Shown in pieces: positions 51,762 through 62,470 of a stretch of 64,000 nucleotides of DNA (its first letter is position 1; each line of letters begins with the position of its first letter). The stretch is from NCBI RefSeq assembly GCF_008711175.1, contig NZ_VWNF01000032.1, positions 248,001-312,000 on the forward strand. The letters run 5' to 3'. A model generated the notes under the pieces. That model was not told the DNA's origin and made no database searches. It worked only from the letters and a program-made list of their open reading frames with translations. Origin of the DNA: Nesterenkonia ebinurensis. GTDB lineage: Bacteria; Actinomycetota; Actinomycetes; Actinomycetales; Micrococcaceae. The position numbers and the translations under genes are program-made.

Positions 51762-52286
51762 TTACGCCGCTGCAGCAGAAGTGACCTGCTGCCCTGTGCT
51801 CTGCCCCAGGAAGGGCATCCAGGCATCGCACGGCGCATCCAGCTCGGCAGGCAACCACATATGGTGCGGGGGTGCTTTGGGGGTGATCAGCAGCTTCCAA
51901 CCCAGTTGTTCCAGGGTTTTATCCCCTTTGCGAACATTGCAGGGGCCGCAGCATGCCACTAGGTTCCCCCAGCTGGAGTCCCCGCCCCTGGACTTAGGAA
52001 TCACATGATCCACTGTGGCGGCCTGCTTGCCGCAGTAGCCGCACTGACGCTGGTCCCGGCGAAGGATGCCACGGCGTGAAGGTGCCGAGGGCCGGCGGCG
52101 CACCACACGCACATACTGGTGGAGCAGGATCACTGCCGGGCGGGGAATCAGTGCCGAAGGAGACACGATGGGATTGCCGTCCTCTGCCAGGACACTGGCT
52201 TTTCCGCGCATCACAAGGACGGCTGCGCGGCGGGAGGTCACCACGCTCAGCGGCTCGTAGCCTGCGTTGAGCACCAGGGCGCGCAT
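51762..52286 (-). CDS. HNH endonuclease
   Basis: 174 residues from ATG 52286; the frame extends further but the family begins MRALVLNAGYEPLSVV. The zinc-binding CGYCG...CCGPCN cysteines frame VDHVIPKSRGGDSSWGNLVACC, which is the HNH motif with the catalytic His. This protein is widespread in actinobacteria as a stand-alone gene, with an unknown DNA-processing role. It lies between two cell-surface or stress genes with no mobile element next to it. Confidence 0.9.
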   Translation of the reverse strand: MRALVLNAGYEPLSVVTSRRAAVLVMRGKASVLAEDGNPIVSPSALIPRPAVILLHQYVRVVRRRPSAPSRRGILRRDQRQCGYCGKQAATVDHVIPKSRGGDSSWGNLVACCGPCNVRKGDKTLEQLGWKLLITPKAPPHHMWLPAELDAPCDAWMPFLGQSTGQQVTSAAAA

Positions 52287-52398
52287 ATCTGTTCCTAGAG
52301 TCTTCTCACCGTGTGTTGTTCTCTGTGCAGTGGCTGCTTCCCGATTCACTATAAACCCTAACCGGTCTGATCAGCCCACTAAGTGGAGTGGATACAGC

Positions 52399-52433
52399 TG
52401 TGGGGTGCTGTTCTCGACGAACTGCACCCCACA
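52399..52433. terminator. Terminator of NlpC/P60 gene 1
   Basis: TGTGGGGTGC (52399-52408) pairs perfectly with GCACCCCACA (52424-52433); 36 bp downstream of the stop in the minus direction. Confidence 0.75.
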
Positions 52434-52468
52434 CACTGGAGACCTGTTTTTCTGCCGTGGGCTGTAGA

Positions 52469-53251
52469 TCAGCCTCCCGGCCGGAGGATGGCAACTACGT
52501 TGTGCCATCCTTCGTGGTAACCGTGAGTGGTCACGCCCTGGCCTGAGAGCGAGCCGACCATCTGGCCGTTGCCAACGTAGATGCCGGCGTGATAAGCACT
52601 GCGGATACCAGTGGAGATCACGATGTCACCAGGCTGCGGAGTGGAAACTCGGGGCAGTGCGGCCAGCATGCCATGGGTGCTGCGCGGCAGGTTGATACCG
52701 TGTTGGCGGTACACCCAGTTGATGAAGCCTGAGCAGTCCATGCCCGAGAGACTGGAGCCAGCCCACACATAAGGGACACCGATCGCGCTGTAGGCCGTGT
52801 TGATCACTCCCCCGTTGGCCGGTGCTGACTGAGTCTGGGTGCTGGCGGCAGCCTGAGTGGTGCCAGATTGGGTGGAGCTGGACTGGGAGGTGTCAGATTG
52901 GCTGGAGCTGGTGGAGGTAGTGGGCTCAGGCGCAGCCTCAGTGCTTACTGCTGGACGGTCGAAGGCCAGTTCAATCTCTTCTGAGGCAGTCACAGCTGCA
53001 GGCTCAGTCACACTGGCTGGCTCGAGGCCGGAAGCATCGATAGCTACCGTGGCCTGGGCGCGACCCTCTTCCTGGGAGGTCTCATCGGCCATCGCTGCCA
53101 CTGTGGTGGAGAGCAGTAGGCCGGAGGTGCCCAGCACCACTCCGACGTTGCGGCCGGTCTTGGCGGCACGTGCTTTTGCGCTTCGGCGGGCGGCGGCCTC
53201 GGAGGCCATGCGCCGCTCGCGCCGGGACTGAATGGTGGTCTCTGTGGTCAT
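52469..53251 (-). CDS. NlpC/P60 peptidoglycan endopeptidase 1
   Basis: 260 residues from ATG 53251; GTG 53254 immediately before it could be the true, leaderless start. A basic N-terminus and a signal-like hydrophobic segment (VGVVLGTSGLLLSTTVAAMA, about 39-58) precede a low-complexity Ser/Thr/Gln-rich linker (about 110-150). The catalytic NlpC/P60 domain has the active-site Cys in AGSSLSGMDCSGFINWVY, His in AYHAGIYVGNG and the third polar residue in the C-terminal HEGWHNVVAILRPG. It cleaves cell-wall stem peptides. Its promoter is homologous to that of the next gene. Confidence 0.92.
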   Translation of the reverse strand: MTTETTIQSRRERRMASEAAARRSAKARAAKTGRNVGVVLGTSGLLLSTTVAAMADETSQEEGRAQATVAIDASGLEPASVTEPAAVTASEEIELAFDRPAVSTEAAPEPTTSTSSSQSDTSQSSSTQSGTTQAAASTQTQSAPANGGVINTAYSAIGVPYVWAGSSLSGMDCSGFINWVYRQHGINLPRSTHGMLAALPRVSTPQPGDIVISTGIRSAYHAGIYVGNGQMVGSLSGQGVTTHGYHEGWHNVVAILRPGG

Positions 53252-53260
53252 CACGGAGAT

Positions 53261-53301
53261 GACTTTATAACAGAACGATCTCAATGTCACATTTAGGTCA
53301 C
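53261..53301 (-). promoter_or_regulatory. MtrA-box-like promoter of NlpC/P60 gene 1
   Basis: Minus strand: GTGAC-CTAAAT-GTGAC (53301-53286), then 15 nt, then TTATAAAGTC holding the -10. The direct repeat GTNAC-N6-GTNAC is the binding pattern reported for MtrA in actinobacteria. The -10 lies only about 9 nt from the GTG/ATG start, implying a leaderless message. Confidence 0.65.
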
Positions 53302-53384
53302 GGAGCCCGCAACTTTCGCCCAACCGCAGCTTACTGTCAGCTGCAAGCCTGTGCGCTTTCTGGACATTTGCTGAGCGCATTAAA

Positions 53385-53426
53385 AGCGGGTGGGGCGCGG
53401 CTCCGAAGAGCTGCGCCCCACCCGCT
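53385..53426. terminator. Rho-independent terminator of NlpC/P60 gene 2
   Basis: AGCGGGTGGGGCGC (53385-53398) pairs perfectly with GCGCCCCACCCGCT (53413-53426); followed on the minus strand by TTTAAT. It lies 24 bp after the gene-2 stop and before the gene-1 promoter. Confidence 0.85.
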
Positions 53427-53449
53427 GGAAGATTCCGGGATGCTGCGGA

Positions 53450-54322
53450 TCAGCCGCCGGGGCGGACGATCGCGTTGACCCGGTGCCAGCCGGCGTTCAG
53501 AGCATGCACACGCACGCCGCCGGAGACGGTGGCGCTGATGACCTGGCCGTTGCCCACGTAGATCCCGGCATGAGCATTGCCGTTAGCCAGCACGATGTCA
53601 CCTGGTGCCGGGGTGGACACCTGAGTGTAGGAGGCTGCCATCTGGTGGGTGGTCCGCGCGTTCAGCGGGGAGCCAGCCTGGGCGTAGGCCCAGTTGACGA
53701 ATCCAGAGCAGTCAAAGCCGGACGTAGTGGTTCCGCCATAGCTGTAGGGGGAGCCGACTCCGGCGTAGGCAGCGCTGACCACGGAACCGTGGCCGCCGCT
53801 GGAGCTCTCAGTCGGTGCGGGCTGCTCCGAGGAGGAGCTGGACTCGCTGGAGCTCGAGGAAGAGGAGCTGGAGCTTGAAGAGGAGCTGGAAGTCGAAGAG
53901 CTGCTGCTCTGGTCGGAGCTGGTCGAGCTCTCTGACGGCTGCTGAGCGGGCTGGCTCTCCTGTGAGGTCTGCTGCTGGGCAGCGGGCTCTTCCTGCGGTT
54001 CTGGCTCAGGCTCAGGCTGGGGAGCGCCCTCAGAGGACACAGCCACACGTTCAGTGCTGAAGACGACCTCGGCCGGGGCACTCACAGTAGCGGGGGCCTC
54101 AACGTTTGCGGCGCGCTCCACGGTCAGCGAGGCGGCGGACACCGGAGCGGTGGTGGCGGCACGGCCCTCAGCGGCGGTGCTGTTATCGGCATTGGCTGCT
54201 ACGCCAGTGCCGATCAGCAGACCTGCGGAGGCCAGAACAGCGGCAGCAGTGCGGCCTGCGGAGGCTCTGGTCTTCTGAGCGCGCCGGGCACGGCGCGAGT
54301 CGAAGCTGGTGTTGTCTGTCAC
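53450..54322 (-). CDS. NlpC/P60 peptidoglycan endopeptidase 2 with poly-serine linker
   Basis: 290 residues. Signal-like region AAAVLASAGLLIGTGVAANA near residues 27-46, then a linker of which about 45 residues (about 130-180) are nearly all Ser with few Thr/Glu/Gln, and a C-terminal NlpC/P60 domain with Cys in TTTSGFDCSGFVNWAY, His in NAHAGIYVGNG and the third residue in NAGWHRVNAIVRPGG. The domain is closely similar to gene 1, so the two are probably a tandem duplication. Unlike gene 1 it has a leader of ~140 nt. Confidence 0.92.
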   Translation of the reverse strand: MTDNTSFDSRRARRAQKTRASAGRTAAAVLASAGLLIGTGVAANADNSTAAEGRAATTAPVSAASLTVERAANVEAPATVSAPAEVVFSTERVAVSSEGAPQPEPEPEPQEEPAAQQQTSQESQPAQQPSESSTSSDQSSSSSTSSSSSSSSSSSSSSSESSSSSEQPAPTESSSGGHGSVVSAAYAGVGSPYSYGGTTTSGFDCSGFVNWAYAQAGSPLNARTTHQMAASYTQVSTPAPGDIVLANGNAHAGIYVGNGQVISATVSGGVRVHALNAGWHRVNAIVRPGG

Positions 54323-54443
54323 GAGTTGTTGAAACCTTTCCCTGCACAGTTGCGTCAGTTTGCGAACTCACTCCCACCGGCTTGCAGGGTTGGTGCCAGT
54401 GGAAGGAATTCGGAGCAGATCGGACTTCTGCCCCGAGCACGAG

Positions 54444-54487
54444 GACGACTTTATAACAGATTGATATAGATGTCACGTTTAGATCAC
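54444..54487 (-). promoter_or_regulatory. MtrA-box-like promoter of NlpC/P60 gene 2
   Basis: Minus strand: GTGAT-CTAAAC-GTGAC (54487-54472), 15 nt, then TTATAAAGTC, identical in architecture to the promoter at 53261-53301. The first half-site differs by one base. Confidence 0.65.
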
Positions 54488-54574
54488 GGCGCGCGTGGCC
54501 CGGCGCAACACTTTGTCACAGAAACGTCACAACAGCCAAGCTCAGAACCCCAGATGTGGGGGAGCTCTCAGCGG

Positions 54575-56442
<1,868 letters not shown>

Positions 56443-56465
56443 AACGGGTCTCCGCGCCGGCAGAA

Positions 56466-56493
56466 GCCCCCGGTGCTGTGCAGGACTGGGGGC
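56466..56493 (+). terminator. Putative terminator of serC
   Basis: GCCCCCGGT pairs with ACTGGGGGC at 8 of 9 positions, about 25 bp after the serC stop; no clear T-run. Confidence 0.5.
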
Positions 56494-56527
56494 CGGCATG
56501 GGGTGTGCTGGAACGGGGATAGGAGCT

Positions 56528-56845
56528 CTACTCTTTATCGTCCTCGGTCACCCGCTCGGACCAGGGCACCCATTCTGGGGCGAGCAGGGCGTCCTCGCCG
56601 GGGAGCATGCCAAGCTCACAGACGGTGGCGTTCTTCGAGCGTGGGGCCCGGGCCAGGGTCACGTACCATTCCCAGCCGCGATAGCCCGGCCGGTGGGCGG
56701 CGAACCGGTGGGTGAGCAGTCGGTCACCGTCGGCCTTGGTACTCAGGTGCTCCCCGATCTGCTCTGCCGGAGCGAACTCGTCCAGGCCAGTCCGGGCGGC
56801 GTCGACCGCCTCGGCCAGCACGGCGTCTTTCTTGTGGCTGGGCAT
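56528..56845 (-). CDS. DUF3027 protein, short form
   Basis: 105 residues. The pattern RTGLDEFAPAEQIGEHL...RLLTHRFAAHRPGYRGWEWYVTLARAPRSKNATVCELGMLPGEDALLAPEWVPWSERV is the N-terminal part of actinobacterial DUF3027 proteins. Those are normally over 200 residues and continue with further conserved segments; this one stops shortly after VPWSERV with an acidic end. It overlaps closely (2 bp gap) with the cold-shock-like gene upstream, the usual pairing. Confidence 0.8.
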   Translation of the reverse strand: MPSHKKDAVLAEAVDAARTGLDEFAPAEQIGEHLSTKADGDRLLTHRFAAHRPGYRGWEWYVTLARAPRSKNATVCELGMLPGEDALLAPEWVPWSERVTEDDKE

Positions 56846-56847
56846 GA

Positions 56848-57231
56848 TCAGGCGTCGAAGTTCTCTGCCACCCGGCGCAGCATGGCAGCGATCTTCCGGG
56901 ACTGTTCGGGCTTGGGATAGTGACCTTTGCGCAGCTGGCCTGTGGTGTTGTCGAGCATGTTGACCAGATCCTGGACCAGCTCGCCCATCTCCTCGGCGGG
57001 CTTGCGGGTGGCCCGCAGGACTGAAGGGGCCTCACCGAGTACCCGAACGCTGAGCGCCTGCTTGCCGCGGCGGCCGTCGGCGATGCCGTACTCCAAGCGG
57101 GTGCCGGCCTTGACCGTGCCGACTCCGGAGGGCAGCACGGAGGAGTGCAGGTAGGCCTCCTGGCCGTCGTCACCGGTAACGAATCCGAAACCTTTGTCGG
57201 CGTCGAACCACTTTACTTTTCCCGTAGGCAC
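56848..57231 (-). CDS. Cold-shock-domain protein with C-terminal extension
   Basis: 127 residues. The first ~65 form a cold-shock domain (VKWFDADKGFGFVTGDDG, EAYLHSSVLPSG). The remaining ~60 residues (MGELVQDLVNMLDNTTGQLRKGHYPKPEQSRKIAAMLRRVAENFDA) are helical and typical of the actinobacterial group encoded next to DUF3027. RNA-binding role expected. Start ATG 57231. Confidence 0.93.
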   Translation of the reverse strand: MPTGKVKWFDADKGFGFVTGDDGQEAYLHSSVLPSGVGTVKAGTRLEYGIADGRRGKQALSVRVLGEAPSVLRATRKPAEEMGELVQDLVNMLDNTTGQLRKGHYPKPEQSRKIAAMLRRVAENFDA

Positions 57232-57291
57232 GTCAAGTCCTTCCTCGAAATTGAGCGAATACCAGAGTACCGCTTAAATAGGCCCATCAGC

Positions 57292-58884
57292 TCATTCTCT
57301 GGCGCCGAGGGCGGCTGAGCGCAGTTGCTCCAGCTCCTCCTCGGTGAGATCGACTTCATGATCCTCCTCTGCGGAGACTGCTTCTTGGTCCAGAGGCAGG
57401 CGCAGGGTCATGGTGGCTCCGCCGCCGGGTGTCTCTGAGTGGCGCACGCTGCCACCGTGCTGTGCGGCGATCGCCGCACAGATGGCCAGGCCCAGACCGG
57501 TTCCGCCGGTCTCGCGCTGCCGGGAGTTGTCCGCTCGGTAGAACCTTTCGAAGATTTTCTGCGCGTCCTCCGGCTCGATGCCTTCTCCGTGGTCGCGAAC
57601 CTCCAGCACTGCCTCCGGCTTGCCCTCGATGAGGCTGTCGGTGCCTACTGCCAGTTCCATAGGGGTGCCTTCTGGGGTGTAGCGCAGGGCGTTGGTGACT
57701 AGGTTGGTCACAATCTGGCGGATGCGTCCCTCGTCCCCGATGACCGGCGCCGGTGCCGGAAATCCGCCATCGAGCCCGATGACTTTGACCTCTCGGTCCG
57801 GGGCGTTGACGGTCATGTCCATCACTGACTCATGGGCGATGATGTTCAGGTCCAAGGGTTTGCGCTCCAGGGCACGATGTTCATCCAGCCGGGCCAGTGT
57901 GAGCATGTCTTCGACAAGCTGCCCCAGCCGGGTGGCTTCGGATTCGATGCGCCCCATCGCGGTTCCCACTACCTCTGGGTTGTCTCCCAGTCCGCCTTGC
58001 CGGTAGAGCTCGGAGAACCCGCGGATGGTCACCAGCGGGGTGCGCAGCTCGTGGGAGGCGTCCTGGATGAATCGGCGCATCTTCTCCTCGGAGGCCTCTT
58101 TCTCTGCGAAGGCCTGCTCGATGTGCTCCAGCATGGTGTTCAGCGCTGCGGCCAGCCGACCGATCTCCGTCTCCGGCGGCGAGCTGGTGCGCACCCGCTG
58201 GCTGAAGTCTCCCTCGGCGATGGCGGCGGCGGTCTTCTCCACCTGCAGCAGTGGCCTGAAAGCTCGAGTGGCCAGTGAATAGGCCATTACTGAGGCGCCC
58301 AGGGTGGCCAGCAGTCCGATGGTGGAGACTAGGAAGCTGGCTCGCTCCACGGAGGTCTCCAGATTCTCCAGGGGCAGTGCGATGACCACGGTCTCCTCCT
58401 GGTGCTGCAGGTCCACTGCCATCATCCGGAAACCCCGGGAGTTGGGCTGGGTCCCGGGCACCTCGAAGGCCTGGTACCGGATCTGGCTGGCCTCCTCGGG
58501 GGTGAGCTGGGGGATCTGCGGAACATCAGCGGTCTCGGAGTTCGCGGTGCGCAGGTTCAGGTTGGGGATCGGCTGACCCTCCTCATCCAGCAGCCAGCCG
58601 TAGAACCGGGAAATGGCCTGCAGGTCTGCGTAGGTGGGTCCGCTGTCCTCCTCGCCCTCGGAGGGAAGATCATCGCGCAGGGCGTAGAAGTAGTTGGCCA
58701 GGGTCTGGGCATTGGAACTGAGCTCGGAGTCCATATTCCGCTCCAGCTCCTGCCGGAACAGGCTGGCGGAGACGAAGGTGGTGACCACCAGGGTAAGCAG
58801 CAGCAGTCCTGAGGTAATGGTGACCAGTTGGGTCCGCAGGGAGGTTCTGCGCCACGCGCGGGCAACTGATTTCAGGACGGCCAT
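57292..58884 (-). CDS. Sensor histidine kinase (PhoR-like)
   Basis: 530 residues. Two membrane helices (about 15-38 and 190-210) flank an extracytoplasmic sensor domain; a HAMP domain follows (RAFRPLLQVEKTAAAIAEGDFSQRV). The H-box FIQDASHELRTPLVTIRGFSELY contains the phospho-acceptor His, and the ATPase has NLVTNALRYTPEG, RDHGEGIEPEDA and GGTGLGLAICAA. Upstream on the same strand lies its response regulator, separated by ~115 bp. Overall layout is that of mycobacterial PhoR/TrcS kinases. Confidence 0.9.
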   Translation of the reverse strand: MAVLKSVARAWRRTSLRTQLVTITSGLLLLTLVVTTFVSASLFRQELERNMDSELSSNAQTLANYFYALRDDLPSEGEEDSGPTYADLQAISRFYGWLLDEEGQPIPNLNLRTANSETADVPQIPQLTPEEASQIRYQAFEVPGTQPNSRGFRMMAVDLQHQEETVVIALPLENLETSVERASFLVSTIGLLATLGASVMAYSLATRAFRPLLQVEKTAAAIAEGDFSQRVRTSSPPETEIGRLAAALNTMLEHIEQAFAEKEASEEKMRRFIQDASHELRTPLVTIRGFSELYRQGGLGDNPEVVGTAMGRIESEATRLGQLVEDMLTLARLDEHRALERKPLDLNIIAHESVMDMTVNAPDREVKVIGLDGGFPAPAPVIGDEGRIRQIVTNLVTNALRYTPEGTPMELAVGTDSLIEGKPEAVLEVRDHGEGIEPEDAQKIFERFYRADNSRQRETGGTGLGLAICAAIAAQHGGSVRHSETPGGGATMTLRLPLDQEAVSAEEDHEVDLTEEELEQLRSAALGARE

Positions 58885-59000
58885 ACATTAAAGATTACGC
58901 GTGATTGAGCTGAGCCTGCTCAGGCTATTCCGAGCCGGTTGAGCAGTGTGATCGCTTCAGCGCCAACGATGACGCCACAACTCGGCTGCCCTGCCCATAA

Positions 59001-59741
59001 TCAGGCAGAGGCGGTTGCCCCCTGAGCACGCTGACGGCGCTCCCAGGTCTGCAGCACATAGCCGACCCCGCGCTTGGTCTGGATGGCGGGAGCGCCTTCG
59101 GCTCCGGAGTCGATCTTGCGCCGCAGGTAGGAGATGTAGGACTCCACAATGGAGGCATCCCCATTGAAGTTGTACTCCCACACGTGGTCGAGGATCTGCT
59201 GCTTGGAGAGCACCCGGTTGGGGTTCATCATCAGGTAGCGCAGCAGCTTGAACTCAGTGGGGGAGAGCTCGATGATCTCTCCGGCACGGCGGACTTCATG
59301 GGCGTCGTCGTCGAGCTCGAGAGTGTCGATGGTGATGACTGCATCCTCGTCCTCGTAGGGAGCGGTGCGCCTCAGCACTGCTTTGATGCGGGCGACCACC
59401 TCGTCCAGCGAGAAGGGCTTGGTGACGTAGTCGTCGCCGCCTACGGTGAGTCCGGTGATCTTGTCATCGGTGTCATCGCGAGCAGTGAGGAACAGCACCG
59501 GGAAGTGTTTGCCGGAAGCCCGCAGCCGGCGGGTGACGGTGAAGCCGTCCATATCGGGCAGCATCACATCGAGCACAGCCAGGTCAGGCTGGAAGGCCTC
59601 GGCAGTGTCCAGGGCCTCGCGCCCGTTGGAGGCTGCGGCCACATCGAAGCCGGCAAAGCGCAGGCTGGTGGCGAGCAGTTCACGGATGTTCGGTTCGTCA
59701 TCGACGACGAGCAGTTTGGCTTCCGGAGTTTTCTCAGTCAC
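59001..59741 (-). CDS. OmpR/PhoP-family response regulator
   Basis: 246 residues from GTG 59741; the frame reaches another GTG 15 nt upstream. Receiver domain with LLVVDDEPNIRELL, phospho-acceptor Asp in LAVLDVMLPDMDGF and Lys in GDDYVTKPFSLDEVV; C-terminal winged helix (ELSPTEFKLLRYLMMNPNRVLSKQQILDHVWEYNF..VVESYISYLRRKID). The sequence is strikingly like mycobacterial PhoP. Controls unknown genes here; in mycobacteria PhoP governs cell-envelope lipids and stress. Confidence 0.92.
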   Translation of the reverse strand: MTEKTPEAKLLVVDDEPNIRELLATSLRFAGFDVAAASNGREALDTAEAFQPDLAVLDVMLPDMDGFTVTRRLRASGKHFPVLFLTARDDTDDKITGLTVGGDDYVTKPFSLDEVVARIKAVLRRTAPYEDEDAVITIDTLELDDDAHEVRRAGEIIELSPTEFKLLRYLMMNPNRVLSKQQILDHVWEYNFNGDASIVESYISYLRRKIDSGAEGAPAIQTKRGVGYVLQTWERRQRAQGATASA

Positions 59742-59818
59742 GCATGCCAGTTTCACGCCTATTCCTGTGAGCTAGCTGTAAGAGCGCTGGAAGCTGAGTT
59801 GAGACGTGGGGTGTTTTC

Positions 59819-60055
59819 TCAGGCAGAGCCGGCCAGGCGGCGTCGTGCTTTGAGGTTGGCCACCAAGTAGAGACACATCAGGGCAAAGCCGACCGGGAAA
59901 CCCCAGAGTGCGGCCCAGTAGAGACCGGGATGGGGAATGGCTTCTGCAAAGTAGAGCCCCAGAATGATGAGCAGGGCGGCAAAACTGGCTGCGGTGATGC
60001 TCACCCCGAGCAGCAGGCTGGTGCGCGCCACGGGGCCGGTGAGGAAAGCTGGCAT
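59819..60055 (-). CDS. Small two-helix membrane protein
   Basis: 78 residues with two helices (about 13-34 and 45-64) and a short basic end (NLKARRRLAGSA). Small actinobacterial membrane proteins of this size are frequent next to two-component genes, but no family could be named. It lies 78 bp upstream of the response regulator on the same strand. Confidence 0.6.
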   Translation of the reverse strand: MPAFLTGPVARTSLLLGVSITAASFAALLIILGLYFAEAIPHPGLYWAALWGFPVGFALMCLYLVANLKARRRLAGSA

Positions 60056-60239
60056 GGCTCAAGTCTAGCCCGGTCCAGAGTTTTCCCCAGGGGCGCTTAG
60101 TGTCAGTTGAACACGCCGGTGCCTCCACAGCCGGGAATTTGTCTGCCCCATCATCCGGGCCGCACTCCTAGCGTGGATCTCAGAAGGGGCGTCGGGCCTT
60201 CTTCATACACCAGTCCAGATCTCAGAAAGGATCTCTGTC

Positions 60240-60530
60240 ATGGCAGTTTTTCAGATCGACACAGCCGACCTGATGGCAAAATCCGGCACTGTGGAAGCTA
60301 CGCTGAGCCGCATTCAGTCGGATGTGAACTCGATGGAGGGGCAGCTGCGCCAGCTGCAGGAGACTTGGAAGGGCTCCGCTGCCGTCGCATTCCAGGATGT
60401 GCTTACCCAGTGGCGGGCCACCCAGGCCCAGGTGGAGCAGTCACTGCAGAGCGTGCGGCAGGCGATGGCCGCCGCCTCCAGCCACTACGAGAACGTCGAG
60501 AATGCAAACACACAGATCTTCGCCAGGTAG
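60240..60530 (+). CDS. WXG100-family protein (EsxA/CFP-10-like)
   Basis: 96 residues; all-helical, with the central turn WKG (WXG motif) in LQETWKGSAAVAFQDVL. Length and hydropathy are those of ESX/type VII secretion substrates. AAAGGA 8 nt before ATG 60240 is a good ribosome-binding site. No second WXG100 gene or ESX machinery is adjacent, so it is an orphan here. A strong terminator follows at 60544-60577. Confidence 0.92.
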   Translation: MAVFQIDTADLMAKSGTVEATLSRIQSDVNSMEGQLRQLQETWKGSAAVAFQDVLTQWRATQAQVEQSLQSVRQAMAAASSHYENVENANTQIFAR

Positions 60531-60543
60531 CGGCAAGTACGCT

Positions 60544-60577
60544 GAAGGGCCCGCCGGAGAGTTCCGGCGGGCCCTTC
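60544..60577 (+). terminator. Terminator of WXG100 gene
   Basis: GAAGGGCCCGCCGG pairs perfectly with CCGGCGGGCCCTTC around AGAGTT, 13 bp after the stop. It sits between the WXG100 and groEL 3' ends, so it may act in both directions. Confidence 0.9.
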
Positions 60578-60617
60578 ACAGGCAAGCGCGAGAGCACTAG
60601 AGAAGTGCGGTGACGCA

Positions 60618-62294
<1,677 letters not shown>

Positions 62295-62405
62295 TCAATA
62301 AGTCGAACCTGGCTCAGATGCCCGCGACGGACGGCCGCGCCCGGGCGTCACCCCAGGCACATCAGTGGCCTCACCTGAATGGTTCGGTTAGCAGTCTCGA
62401 CACGA

Positions 62406-62449
62406 GAGTGCTAAGACAATTTTTAGCACTCTACGGCCTAGAGTGCAAG
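62406..62449. promoter_or_regulatory. CIRCE element (HrcA operator) with extra half-site, upstream of groEL
   Basis: TTAGCACTC (62423-62431), nine-base spacer, GAGTGCAAG (62441-62449) match the CIRCE consensus TTAGCACTC-N9-GAGTGCTAA at 16 of 18 positions. An additional perfect half-site GAGTGCTAA lies at 62406-62414, pairing in the other direction. Position is 150-195 bp before the groEL start; HrcA repression is expected. Confidence 0.9.
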
Positions 62450-62470
62450 ATTCTGGAGACTGCCCAGTCC

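Noticed and set aside
54323-54445. Known riboswitch in the leader of NlpC/P60 gene 2
   Set aside because: I could not find the conserved blocks of the c-di-AMP (ydaO) or other common classes; a covariance search is needed to exclude it.
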